Shown here: one piece after another, positions 7,556 through 15,565 of the stretch | How the letters are laid out: each line of letters starts with the position of its first letter | How positions within the stretch are numbered: the stretch's first letter is position 1 | Assembly: GCA_036620675.1 (NCBI GenBank) | Contig: JAZHEE010000002.1 | DNA length: 64,000 bases | DNA from: Jejubacter sp036620675 | GTDB lineage: Bacteria > Pseudomonadota > Gammaproteobacteria > Enterobacterales > Enterobacteriaceae | Direction: 5' to 3' (one strand) | Notes under the pieces: model-generated | What the model was told of the DNA's origin: nothing | The model's database searches: none | What the model saw: only the letters and a program-made list of their open reading frames with translations | Translations under genes and position numbers: made by a program

Positions 7556-9328
7556 ATGCGTACAGAATATTGTGGACAGCTGCGGTTGTCCCATGTGGGG
7601 CAGCAGGTGACGCTCTGTGGTTGGGTTAACCGCCGCCGCGATCTCGGTAGTCTGATTTTTATTGACATGCGCGACCGTGAAGGCATCGTTCAGGTCTTCT
7701 TCGATCCGGATCGTGATGAGGCGTTCAGGCTGGCCTCCGAACTGCGTAATGAGTTCTGCATCCAGATCACCGGTACCGTGCGTGCCCGCGACGAGAAAAA
7801 CCTTAATCGCGATATGGCCACCGGTGAAGTCGAAGTGTTTGCGACCGAACTGACGATTATCAATCGCTCCGAACCGCTGCCGCTGGATTCTAACCAGTCC
7901 AATACGGAAGAGGCGCGCCTGAAGTATCGCTACCTCGACCTGCGTCGCCCGGAGATGGCCCAGCGCCTGAAGACCCGCGCCCGCATCACCAGTTTTGTAC
8001 GTCGCTTTATGGACGACAACGGCTTCCTGGACATCGAAACCCCGATGCTGACCAAAGCTACGCCGGAAGGGGCGCGTGACTATCTGGTGCCCAGCCGGGT
8101 GCATAAAGGCAAATTTTACGCGCTGCCGCAGTCGCCCCAACTGTTCAAGCAGCTGCTGATGATGTCCGGTTTCGATCGCTACTACCAGATAGTTAAGTGC
8201 TTCCGCGATGAAGACCTGCGCGCCGACCGCCAGCCGGAGTTTACCCAGATCGATGTCGAAACCTCTTTCCTGACCGCGCCGCAGGTGCGTGAGATAATGG
8301 AGAAGATGATTCGCCAGCTGTGGCTGGAGGTAAAAGGTGTGGATCTCGGTCAGTTCCCGATCATGACCTTTGCCGAAGCGGAGCGTCGCTACGGCTCTGA
8401 CAAACCGGACCTGCGTAACCCAATGGAGCTGGTGGACGTTGCCGATCTGCTGACCTCAGTCGAGTTTAAGGTTTTTTCCGGCCCGGCCAATGACCCGAAA
8501 GGCCGCGTCGCCGCACTGCGGGTGCCGGGTGGGGCGCAGTTCAGCCGTAAGCAGATTGATGAATACGGCAAGTTTGTTGAAATCTATGGCGCCAAAGGGT
8601 TGGCCTGGATGAAGGTCAACGAGCGCAGTCAGGGGCTGGAAGGGGTCACCAGCCCGGTCGCGAAGTTCCTGAGCGCGGAAATCGTCGAGGCGATTCTGGA
8701 ACGCACCGGCGCCCGGGATGGCGACATTATTTTCTTCGGCGCGGATAAGGCGCGCACTGTCGCCGACGCCATGGGCGCGCTGCGTCTGAAGACCGGCAAA
8801 GATCTGAATCTGACCGACGAAAACGCCTGGGCGCCGCTGTGGGTCATCGACTTCCCGATGTTCGAAGAAGACGGTGAAGGCGGGCTGACGGCGATGCACC
8901 ATCCGTTCACCGCGCCGCGCGACGTCGCGCCGGAGCAACTGGAGGCTCAGCCGGAAGGGGCTATCGCCAACGCTTATGATATGGTCATTAACGGCTATGA
9001 AGTGGGCGGCGGTTCGGTGCGTATTCACAACAGCGCCATGCAGCAGGCGGTGTTCCGCATCCTCGGCATTGACGAAACCGAGCAGCGCGCTAAGTTTGGC
9101 TTCCTGCTGGATGCCCTGAAGTTTGGTACGCCGCCGCATGCTGGTCTGGCTTTCGGCCTGGACAGGCTGGTGATGCTGCTGACCGGCACCGATAATATTC
9201 GTGATGTGATAGCCTTCCCGAAAACGACCGCAGCGGCCTGTCTGATGACCGAGGCGCCGAGCTTCGCCAATCCGACCGCGCTGGAAGAGTTGGGGATTGC
9301 AGTTGTGAAAAAGTCAGAGAGCGACTGA
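7556..9328 (+). CDS. aspS: Aspartyl-tRNA synthetase
   Basis: A 590-residue class IIb synthetase charging tRNA-Asp. The start MRTEYCGQLRL at 7556 follows an AAAGGAA site and matches the E. coli N-terminus; frames opening upstream are not conserved. The N-terminal OB-fold anticodon-binding domain (about 1-105) includes VTLCGWVNRRRD. The class II motifs follow: FRDEDLRADRQPEFTQ (motif 2) and GLAFGLDRL (motif 3). The bacterial GAD insertion domain lies in between. Two bases separate its stop from nudB, indicating an operon aspS-nudB-yebC. Confidence 0.98.
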   Translation: MRTEYCGQLRLSHVGQQVTLCGWVNRRRDLGSLIFIDMRDREGIVQVFFDPDRDEAFRLASELRNEFCIQITGTVRARDEKNLNRDMATGEVEVFATELTIINRSEPLPLDSNQSNTEEARLKYRYLDLRRPEMAQRLKTRARITSFVRRFMDDNGFLDIETPMLTKATPEGARDYLVPSRVHKGKFYALPQSPQLFKQLLMMSGFDRYYQIVKCFRDEDLRADRQPEFTQIDVETSFLTAPQVREIMEKMIRQLWLEVKGVDLGQFPIMTFAEAERRYGSDKPDLRNPMELVDVADLLTSVEFKVFSGPANDPKGRVAALRVPGGAQFSRKQIDEYGKFVEIYGAKGLAWMKVNERSQGLEGVTSPVAKFLSAEIVEAILERTGARDGDIIFFGADKARTVADAMGALRLKTGKDLNLTDENAWAPLWVIDFPMFEEDGEGGLTAMHHPFTAPRDVAPEQLEAQPEGAIANAYDMVINGYEVGGGSVRIHNSAMQQAVFRILGIDETEQRAKFGFLLDALKFGTPPHAGLAFGLDRLVMLLTGTDNIRDVIAFPKTTAAACLMTEAPSFANPTALEELGIAVVKKSESD

Positions 9329-9330
9329 AG

Positions 9331-9774
9331 ATGACATACAAGCGTCCCGTATCGGTACTGGTAGTGATTTATGCTCAGGATTCCGGGCGGGTGCTGATGC
9401 TGCAGCGTCGCGATAATCCCGCCTTCTGGCAGTCGGTGACCGGCAGCCTGGAGGCGGATGAGAGCGCGCGGCAGGCCGCGCTGCGCGAGGTTCAGGAAGA
9501 GGTCGCCATCGATATCGAAAGCGAGAAGCTGAACCTGGTCGATCATCAGCGCAGCGTGGAATTTGAAATTTTTGAGTATTTACGTCATCGCTATGCGCCG
9601 GGAACCCTGCGTAACACCGAATCCTGGTTTTCGCTGGCGCTGCCCCATGAGCGGGAGGTGGTTATCAGCGAACACCTGGACTATAGGTGGGTAGAGGCCA
9701 GAGAAGCCGCGGCACTGACCCGCTCCTGGAGCAACCGGCAGGCGATTGAAGAGTTTGTTATTAATTGCGCCTGA
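9331..9774 (+). CDS. nudB: Dihydroneopterin triphosphate pyrophosphohydrolase NudB
   Basis: A 147-residue Nudix hydrolase that removes pyrophosphate from dihydroneopterin triphosphate in folate synthesis. The Nudix box reads from Gly38 to Ile60 (GSLEADESARQ... REVQEEVAI), with the REVQEE catalytic core at 52-57. It follows aspS with a 2-base gap and lies 22 bases before yebC, the same arrangement as in E. coli. Confidence 0.96.
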   Translation: MTYKRPVSVLVVIYAQDSGRVLMLQRRDNPAFWQSVTGSLEADESARQAALREVQEEVAIDIESEKLNLVDHQRSVEFEIFEYLRHRYAPGTLRNTESWFSLALPHEREVVISEHLDYRWVEAREAAALTRSWSNRQAIEEFVINCA

Positions 9775-9796
9775 ACAGGCGAATCTGGAGATAGAT

Positions 9797-10546
9797 ATGG
9801 CAGGTCATAGTAAATGGGCCAACACAAAACATCGTAAAGCGGCGCAGGATGCCAAGCGCGGAAAGATCTTCACCAAAATCATTCGCGAACTGGTGACAGC
9901 GGCCCGCCTGGGCGGCGGCGATCCGGCCTCTAACCCGCGTCTGCGTGCGGCTATCGATAAAGCGCTCTCCAACAATATGACGCGCGATACCCTGAACCGC
10001 GCTATCCAGCGTGGCGTGGGTGGCGACGATGGCGCTAACATGGAAACCATCATCTATGAGGGTTACGGCCCCGGTGGTACTGCGGTGATGGTGGAGTGTC
10101 TGAGCGACAATCGCAACCGCACCGTTTCCGAAGTGCGTCATGCCTTCAGCAAAAGTGGTGGCAACCTGGGCACTGATGGCTCTGTGGCCTATCTGTTCAG
10201 CAAGAAAGGGGTGATTTCATTTGACGCTGAAGCGGGTATGGATGAAGACACTGTGATGGAAGCGGCGCTGGAAGCTGGCGCGGAAGATGTGGTGAGCTAC
10301 GACGACGGTGCTATCGACGTCTATACCGCCTGGGAAGAGCTGGGTGCCGTGCGTGACGCGCTGGAAGCCGCAGGTCTGAAGCCGTCCGCCGCCGAAGTTT
10401 CAATGATTCCTTCCACCAAAGCGGATATGGACGCTGAAACCGCGCCCAAACTACTGCGCCTGATCGATATGCTGGAAGACTGCGACGACGTACAGGAGGT
10501 TTACCACAACGGTGAAATCTCCGACGAGGTTGCGGCGACGCTGTAA
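9797..10546 (+). CDS. yebC: YebC/TACO1-family translation/regulatory protein
   Basis: A 249-residue member of the YebC/PmpR/TACO1 family. The start at 9797 (MAGHSKWANTKHRK) is the family's conserved N-terminus; the open frame extends a little upstream into nudB but without conservation. The family has been described as DNA-binding regulators and, for TACO1 and bacterial relatives, as factors that relieve ribosome stalling at proline stretches. The acidic C-terminal part is visible (ETAPKLLRLIDMLEDCDDVQ). It is followed by a GC-rich hairpin and then ruvC. Confidence 0.96.
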   Translation: MAGHSKWANTKHRKAAQDAKRGKIFTKIIRELVTAARLGGGDPASNPRLRAAIDKALSNNMTRDTLNRAIQRGVGGDDGANMETIIYEGYGPGGTAVMVECLSDNRNRTVSEVRHAFSKSGGNLGTDGSVAYLFSKKGVISFDAEAGMDEDTVMEAALEAGAEDVVSYDDGAIDVYTAWEELGAVRDALEAAGLKPSAAEVSMIPSTKADMDAETAPKLLRLIDMLEDCDDVQEVYHNGEISDEVAATL

Positions 10547-10552
10547 TGTTGC

Positions 10553-10572
10553 GGGCTGCCGGAAGGCGGCCC
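10553..10572 (+). terminator. Hairpin between yebC and ruvC (weak terminator candidate)
   Basis: GGGCTGCC pairs with GGCGGCCC around GGAA, followed by CTTCTTTTA 5 bases later. The short mixed T-tract suggests partial termination at most, so some read-through into ruvC is likely. Confidence 0.4.
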
Positions 10573-10603
10573 GAACTTCTTTTATACTCACCAGAGAGGC
10601 GAG

Positions 10604-11125
10604 ATGGCCATCATTCTCGGTATCGATCCGGGGTCGCGAATTACCGGTTACGGCGTAATTCGCCAGACCGGCCGTCAGCTCAGCTATCTGGGCAGCGGCT
10701 GTATTCGCACTCGGGTGGAGGATCTGCCCTCGCGTCTGAAGCTTATTTATGCAGGCGTCAGCGAGTTGATAACCCAGTTTCAGCCCGATTTTTTTGCCAT
10801 TGAGCAGGTCTTTATGGCGAAAAACGCCGACTCGGCGCTTAAGCTTGGCCAGGCGCGTGGCGTTGCTATCGTGGCGGCGGTGAATCAGGAACTGCCGGTG
10901 TTTGAATACGCCGCGCGTCAGGTCAAACAGACCGTGGTGGGCAACGGCGGCGCGGAAAAGAGCCAGGTTCAGCATATGGTGCGTAATCTGCTGCGCCTGC
11001 CCGCCAATCCCCAGGCCGATGCCGCGGATGCGCTGGCGATCGCCATCACCCACTGCCATATGAGTCAGAATGTGCAGCAGATCGGCGATTCGCGCCTGAC
11101 GCTGGCGCGCGGCAGGTTGCGCTAG
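10604..11125 (+). CDS. ruvC: Holliday junction endonuclease RuvC
   Basis: A 173-residue RNase H-fold nuclease that cuts Holliday junctions in the RuvABC resolvasome. The four catalytic acids are in place: Asp8 (LGIDPG), Glu67 (AIEQVF), Asp139 and Asp142 (QADAADALA). Length and sequence are almost those of E. coli. An AGAGAGGCGAG ribosome site precedes the ATG. In E. coli yebB lies between ruvC and ruvA; here that space holds the ruvAB operator and an ERIC repeat instead. Confidence 0.98.
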   Translation: MAIILGIDPGSRITGYGVIRQTGRQLSYLGSGCIRTRVEDLPSRLKLIYAGVSELITQFQPDFFAIEQVFMAKNADSALKLGQARGVAIVAAVNQELPVFEYAARQVKQTVVGNGGAEKSQVQHMVRNLLRLPANPQADAADALAIAITHCHMSQNVQQIGDSRLTLARGRLR

Positions 11126-11144
11126 TATGCGACAATGTCGACAA

Positions 11145-11164
11145 GGCTGGATATCTATCCAGCC
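11145..11164 (+). promoter_or_regulatory. LexA (SOS) operator of ruvAB
   Basis: The 20-base palindrome GGCTGGATATCTATCCAGCC contains CTG-N10-CAG (CTG 11147-11149, CAG 11160-11162) and is nearly identical to the SOS box known upstream of E. coli ruvA. It is followed by TTTTTTATATGATATACT, where TATACT (11177-11182) is a good -10 element. The same palindrome plus T-run could also terminate ruvC transcripts. The -10 hexamer coincides with the first bases of the ERIC repeat. Confidence 0.85.
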
Positions 11165-11176
11165 TTTTTTATATGA

Positions 11177-11303
11177 TATACTCGTCATTCTTTAAGTTGC
11201 AGGTACGTTGGCTTTCTTCGCTCACCCCGGTCACATAGTTCGGCTATGCTCCAGGGGTTCGCTGCGCCGCCGCCTTCCGGCAACTCGAATTATTTAGCGT
11301 ATA
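11177..11303. repeat. ERIC (enterobacterial repetitive intergenic consensus) element, 127 bp
   Basis: Exactly 127 bases long, the canonical ERIC length, with imperfect inverted ends: TATACTCGTCATTC at the left and the complement of GAATTATTTAGCGTATA at the right. The centre has the diagnostic CGCTCACCCCGGTCAC followed by GCTCCAGGGGTTCGC. In RNA it would fold into a long stem. It sits between the ruvAB LexA operator and the ruvA start codon, so it is transcribed as part of the ruvAB leader. TA dinucleotides flank it, as expected for ERIC insertion. Confidence 0.93.
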
Positions 11304-11339
11304 GACCCACTGTAACGGCCCTTAACGCAGGAGCGAAAT

Positions 11340-11951
11340 GTGATAGGTAGACTCAGAGGCATTGTCCTGGAGAAACAGCCGCCGCTGGTATTACTGGAAG
11401 CGGGCGGCGTGGGTTATGAGGTGCATATGCCGATGACCTGCTTCTATGAATTGCCGGAAGCGGGCAAAGAGGCGGTGGTGTTTACCCACTTTGTGGTGCG
11501 TGAAGACGCCCAGTTGCTGTTCGGCTTTAATAATAAGCAGGAGCGCACCCTGTTCCGTGAACTGATTAAGGTTAACGGGGTCGGGCCAAAACTGGCGCTG
11601 GCGATCCTTTCCGGTATGTCGGCTCAGCAGTTCGTCAATGCGGTAGAGCGCGAAGAGCCGGCTTCGCTGGTGAAGCTGCCGGGGATCGGTAAAAAGACCG
11701 CCGAGCGCCTGGTGGTAGAGATGAAGGACCGCTTTAAGGGGCTGCACGGCGATCTCTTTACGCCGGCGGCCGATCTGGCGCTCACCGCCCCGGCGGGGCC
11801 GGTGACGGACGACTACGAGGCGGAAGCCGTGGCCGCGCTGGTGGCGCTGGGTTATAAGCCTCAGGAAGCGAGCCGGATGGTGAGCAAAGTCACCGCCAGC
11901 AGTACCGATACTGAAACCCTGATTCGCGAAGCGCTGCGCGCGGCGCTGTGA
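11340..11951 (+). CDS. ruvA: Holliday junction branch migration protein RuvA
   Basis: A 203-residue protein that binds four-way junctions as a tetramer and loads RuvB. The start is a GTG, as in E. coli, preceded by CAGGAGCG. Domain I (OB-fold, about 1-64) is followed by the helix-hairpin-helix motifs NGVGPKLALAILSG and LPGIGKKTAERL, and a C-terminal domain (about 155-203) contacts RuvB. It is the first gene of the SOS-controlled ruvAB pair, with its leader carrying an ERIC element. Confidence 0.98.
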   Translation: MIGRLRGIVLEKQPPLVLLEAGGVGYEVHMPMTCFYELPEAGKEAVVFTHFVVREDAQLLFGFNNKQERTLFRELIKVNGVGPKLALAILSGMSAQQFVNAVEREEPASLVKLPGIGKKTAERLVVEMKDRFKGLHGDLFTPAADLALTAPAGPVTDDYEAEAVAALVALGYKPQEASRMVSKVTASSTDTETLIREALRAAL

Positions 11952-11959
11952 GGTAGAGG

Positions 11960-12970
11960 ATGATTGAAGCAGATCGCCTGGTATCGCCGGGCCCAGTGCC
12001 GGTGGAAGAGGCCGCCGATCGGGCTATTCGCCCGAAACTTATGTCCGAATACGTGGGGCAGCCTCAGGTACGCGCGCAGATGGAGATTTTCATCCAGGCG
12101 GCAAAGCTGCGCGGCGATGCACTCGACCATCTGCTGATTTTTGGGCCGCCAGGGCTGGGTAAAACCACGCTTGCCAATATCGTTGCCAACGAAATGGGGG
12201 TGAATCTGCGTACCACCTCCGGCCCGGTGCTGGAAAAGGCTGGCGATCTGGCGGCGATGCTGACCAATCTGGAGCCTCATGATGTGCTGTTCATCGACGA
12301 GATCCACCGTCTTTCGCCAGTAGTGGAAGAGGTGCTCTACCCGGCGATGGAAGATTACCAGCTCGATATTATGATCGGCGAAGGGCCAGCGGCACGTTCC
12401 ATCAAAATCGATCTGCCACCCTTTACGCTGGTGGGGGCCACCACGCGGGCGGGGTCGCTGACGTCACCGCTGCGCGATCGTTTTGGCATTGTCCAGCGCC
12501 TGGAGTTTTACCAGGTGGCTGACCTACAGAGTATTGTGGCGCGCAGCGCCGAATGTCTGGGGCTGGAGTTGAGCGAGGACGGCGCGCTGGAGGTGGCCAG
12601 GCGTTCGCGCGGTACGCCGCGTATCGCCAACCGACTGCTGCGCCGGGTGCGCGATTTCGCCGAAGTGCGTCATAATGGCATCATTAACGGCGAGGTGGCC
12701 AACCAGGCGCTGGATATGCTGAATGTCGACGCCGAAGGCTTCGACTATATGGATCGCAAGCTACTACTGGCGCTGCTGGACAAGTTTCTTGGCGGGCCGG
12801 TGGGGCTTGATAACCTGGCCGCGGCGATTGGTGAAGAGCGTGAAACCATTGAAGACGTGCTGGAGCCGTTTCTGATTCAGCAGGGTTTTTTGCAACGCAC
12901 GCCGCGTGGCCGTATGGCGACGCCCCGCGCCTGGAATCACTTCGGCATTTCGCCGCCATCCTCGGATTAA
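11960..12970 (+). CDS. ruvB: Holliday junction branch migration ATPase RuvB
   Basis: A 336-residue AAA+ motor that drives branch migration with RuvA. Walker A GPPGLGKTT is at 62-70 and Walker B FIDEIHRLS at 111-119. The sensor region includes GATTRAG, and a C-terminal winged helix ends the protein (ETIEDVLEPFLIQQGF). It starts 8 bases after ruvA, so the two are co-transcribed and coupled. Convergent with znuB. Confidence 0.98.
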   Translation: MIEADRLVSPGPVPVEEAADRAIRPKLMSEYVGQPQVRAQMEIFIQAAKLRGDALDHLLIFGPPGLGKTTLANIVANEMGVNLRTTSGPVLEKAGDLAAMLTNLEPHDVLFIDEIHRLSPVVEEVLYPAMEDYQLDIMIGEGPAARSIKIDLPPFTLVGATTRAGSLTSPLRDRFGIVQRLEFYQVADLQSIVARSAECLGLELSEDGALEVARRSRGTPRIANRLLRRVRDFAEVRHNGIINGEVANQALDMLNVDAEGFDYMDRKLLLALLDKFLGGPVGLDNLAAAIGEERETIEDVLEPFLIQQGFLQRTPRGRMATPRAWNHFGISPPSSD

Positions 12971-12971
12971 T

Positions 12972-12992
12972 CCTCTCCCGGGCCGGGAGAGG
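12972..12992. repeat. Palindrome between convergent ruvB and znuB
   Basis: CCTCTCCCGG and CCGGGAGAGG form a 10-bp perfect inverted repeat with a single central base, immediately after the ruvB stop. The CCTCTCCC core resembles boxC-type intergenic repeats of enterobacteria. It has no T-run, so it may stabilise 3' ends or help termination from both sides. Confidence 0.5.
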
Positions 12993-13001
12993 GGCAAGAC
13001 T

Positions 13002-13787
13002 TCAGACCGGCTGGCGGCGCAGCATGCCAAGAATGAACAGCAGCGCTGCGGCCAGTACCACCGATGGGCCTGCTGGCGTGTCATAGCTGGCGGAAAAAGC
13101 CATCCCTATGGTAACTGCCAGCATACCAACGCCTACCGCCACCCACGCCATCTGCTCCGGCGTGCGGGCGAAACGGCGCGCCGTGGCGGCGGGAATAATC
13201 AGCAGCGACGTGATAATCAGCGCGCCGACAAACTTCATCGCCACTCCGATGGTCAGGGCGGTGACCAGCATTAGCAGCAGCTTCACTCTATGAAGCTTCA
13301 CGCCGTCCACGAAGGCCAGTTCCTGACTGATAGTCATTGACAGCAGGCTGCGCCACTGCCAGCACAGCACTGCGATAACTATCGCTACGCCGGCGGCGAT
13401 CGCTATCAGATCCTGGGGCGTTACCGCCAGTAGATCCCCGAACAGATAGGCCATCAGATCCACCCGAACGTTGGACATCAGACTGACCACCACCAGACCC
13501 AGCGACAGGGCACTGTGGGCCATAATGCCCAGCAGGGTATCTACCGCGAGCTGAGGACGCTTTTCGAGCCATACCAGCCCCAGGGCCAGTAACAGGGTCA
13601 CGGCGATCACCGCATAAAACGGATTCACATCGAGCAGTAGCCCAAAGGCCACGCCTAACAGCGAAGCGTGGGCGAGGGTATCGCCGAAATAAGACATACG
13701 GCGCCATACCACAAAGGAGCCGAGAGGGCCGGCGGCGCAGGCCAGCAGAATTCCGGCCAGCCAGCCGGGCAATAACAGTTCTATCAT
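13002..13787 (-). CDS. znuB: Zinc ABC transporter permease ZnuB
   Basis: A 261-residue inner membrane permease of the metal-type ABC-3 family, with about eight hydrophobic segments starting LLPGWLAGILLACAAGPLG. It forms the ZnuABC high-affinity zinc importer with ZnuA and ZnuC. Its ATG overlaps the end of znuC by 4 bases. The gene ends close to ruvB in convergent orientation. Confidence 0.97.
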   Translation of the reverse strand: MIELLLPGWLAGILLACAAGPLGSFVVWRRMSYFGDTLAHASLLGVAFGLLLDVNPFYAVIAVTLLLALGLVWLEKRPQLAVDTLLGIMAHSALSLGLVVVSLMSNVRVDLMAYLFGDLLAVTPQDLIAIAAGVAIVIAVLCWQWRSLLSMTISQELAFVDGVKLHRVKLLLMLVTALTIGVAMKFVGALIITSLLIIPAATARRFARTPEQMAWVAVGVGMLAVTIGMAFSASYDTPAGPSVVLAAALLFILGMLRRQPV

Positions 13788-14539
13788 GAGCGATCGTTAC
13801 CTTTGCGCAGGATAATATGCCCACGAAGATCGTGGCGATGGTTGTGATGATGGCGGTAGATACCGATCTGTTCGGCACCGCGCGGTCCGAACATTGAGAT
13901 AAATTCCGGATGGGTCGATACCACCTCTGGCGTGCCGGAGCAGCAGATATGGTGATTCAGGCACAGCACCTCGTCGGTTTTCGCCATGACCAGATGCAGA
14001 TCGTGAGACACCATCAGAACGCCGCAGCCCAGTTCGTGACGAATCTGGTCGATCAGATCGTAGAGCGCCAGTTGACCGTTGACATCCACCCCCTGGGTGG
14101 GTTCGTCCAGCACCAGCAACTGCGGCTGGTTAAGCAGTGCGCGAGCCAGCAGAACGCGTTGGGTTTCGCCGCCGGAAAGTTTCTGCATCGGCGCATCCGC
14201 CAGATGGGCGGCGTTAACGCGCATCAGCGCCGGCAGTACATCGTGCTTTTTCACGCCGGGGCGCAGCCGCATAAAGCGCCCGACGGTCAGGGGCAGGGTA
14301 GCGTCCAGGTGTAATTTTTGCGGAACATAGCCAATGCGCAGCGCCGGGCTGCGCTTGATGGTTCCTTCATCTGCTGCTATCAGCCCGAGCACAATACGCA
14401 CCAGGGTCGATTTTCCGGCACCGTTTGGGCCAAGCAGCGTCAAAATGCGCCCGGGGCGTAGATCGAATGAAATCCCCGACAGTACCTGACGGTTACCGAA
14501 GGAGACGGAAACGTTTTCCAGTGAAACAAGGTTAGTCAT
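13784..14539 (-). CDS. znuC: Zinc ABC transporter ATPase ZnuC
   Basis: A 251-residue ABC ATPase. Walker A GPNGAGKST is at about 37-45, the signature LSGGETQRV and the Walker B segment LLVLDEPTQGVD follow. The C-terminal region is rich in histidine (YRHHHNHRHDLRGH), a feature of ZnuC that may sense or hold zinc. It overlaps znuB by 4 bases and is divergent from znuA across a shared Zur-controlled region. Confidence 0.97.
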   Translation of the reverse strand: MTNLVSLENVSVSFGNRQVLSGISFDLRPGRILTLLGPNGAGKSTLVRIVLGLIAADEGTIKRSPALRIGYVPQKLHLDATLPLTVGRFMRLRPGVKKHDVLPALMRVNAAHLADAPMQKLSGGETQRVLLARALLNQPQLLVLDEPTQGVDVNGQLALYDLIDQIRHELGCGVLMVSHDLHLVMAKTDEVLCLNHHICCSGTPEVVSTHPEFISMFGPRGAEQIGIYRHHHNHRHDLRGHIILRKGNDRS

Positions 14540-14566
14540 GACAATTCAGCTATTGCAGAAGTTCGC

Positions 14567-14587
14567 GAATGTTATAATATCACACTC
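14567..14587. promoter_or_regulatory. Zur operator in the znuA/znuC divergent promoter
   Basis: GAATGTTATAATATCACACTC matches the E. coli znu Zur site (GAAATGTTATAATATCACAC) closely and is partly symmetric. It lies 28 bases before znuC and 31 bases before the chosen znuA start, covering a TATAAT-like -10. Zn-loaded Zur would repress both directions, as in E. coli. Confidence 0.85.
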
Positions 14588-14617
14588 TCTGCGCTATCAA
14601 AGATGAGAATTTGCATT

Positions 14618-15550
14618 ATGTTACATAAAAAGACGCTTCTTTGCGCCAGCGGCGCGCTGGTACTGTGGTTTGGTGCGGTCAACGCCGCGAAAGCCGACGT
14701 TGTGACCTCGATAAAACCACTCGGATTTATCGCTTCAGCCATAGCTGATGGGGTGACTGACACGCAGGTTTTGCTGCCTGATGGTGCCTCTGAACACGAT
14801 TACGCACTGCGTCCATCTGACATAAAACGTATACAAGACGCGGACTTAGTGGTATGGGTCGGCCCGGAGATGGAAGCCTTTATGCAAAAACCCGTAGCAC
14901 GCCGGGCTCAGCAAAATCGCCTGACGCTTTCTCAGCTTTCAGAGGTGAAACCGCTGCTGATAAAAGGCGATCACGACCATGGCGACAATGAGTATCAGGT
15001 AGAAAAACGTGATGAGGATCACCATCACGGCGAAAACAATCTGCATATCTGGTTATCCCCAGAGATAGCGCGGCTTTCGGCGGTTGCAATCCATAAAAAA
15101 TTAGTGGAACTTATGCCGGAAAATCGCGACAAACTTGATGCCAACCTGCAGCGCTTTGAGGCAAATTTAGCCCGAACAGATAAGCAGGTAGCAAACGAGC
15201 TGTCACCAGTTAAAGGTAAGGGATATTACGTTTTTCATGATGCCTACGGTTACTTCGAAAAACATTATGGGTTAACGCCGCTTGGGCATTTTACCGTCAA
15301 CCCTGAAATCCAACCCGGTGCGCAGCGTTTACATCAGATCAGAACACAGTTGGTTGAGCATAAGGCGGAATGCGTCTTTGCTGAGCCACAGTTCAGGCCG
15401 GCGGTCATAGAAGCCGTTGCCAGAGGAACGCGGGTGCGCATGGGTACGCTTGATCCTCTGGGCAGCGCCGTACAACTCGGTAAGGATAGCTACATGCAGT
15501 TCCTTACCGGGCTTGCGGGCCAGTACACCGCCTGCCTGAAAGGGGATTAA
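14618..15550 (+). CDS. znuA: Periplasmic zinc-binding protein ZnuA
   Basis: A 310-residue solute-binding protein (cluster A-I) that delivers zinc to ZnuBC. I chose the ATG at 14618 (MLHKKTLLCASG), which matches E. coli; another in-frame ATG lies 15 bases upstream. A Sec signal peptide ends near AKA (about 25-27). His in SEHDY is a zinc ligand, and the flexible acidic, histidine-rich loop (HDHGDN...DEDHHHGEN) lies at about 115-143. The codon usage looks more AT-rich than that of mepM downstream. Confidence 0.96.
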   Translation: MLHKKTLLCASGALVLWFGAVNAAKADVVTSIKPLGFIASAIADGVTDTQVLLPDGASEHDYALRPSDIKRIQDADLVVWVGPEMEAFMQKPVARRAQQNRLTLSQLSEVKPLLIKGDHDHGDNEYQVEKRDEDHHHGENNLHIWLSPEIARLSAVAIHKKLVELMPENRDKLDANLQRFEANLARTDKQVANELSPVKGKGYYVFHDAYGYFEKHYGLTPLGHFTVNPEIQPGAQRLHQIRTQLVEHKAECVFAEPQFRPAVIEAVARGTRVRMGTLDPLGSAVQLGKDSYMQFLTGLAGQYTACLKGD

Positions 15551-15565
15551 CGAGGAAGTGAATAC

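Noticed and set aside
7472..8140. Long open frame antisense to aspS
   Set aside because: A shadow of a GC-rich conserved coding sequence. Similar long antisense frames oppose mepM (15959-16654), pykA (18409-19494) and purT (25436-26269).
11143..11170. Simple rho-independent terminator after ruvC
   Set aside because: The stem is a textbook LexA box (CTG-N10-CAG) at the ruvAB position. It may also terminate, but the operator is the better primary call.
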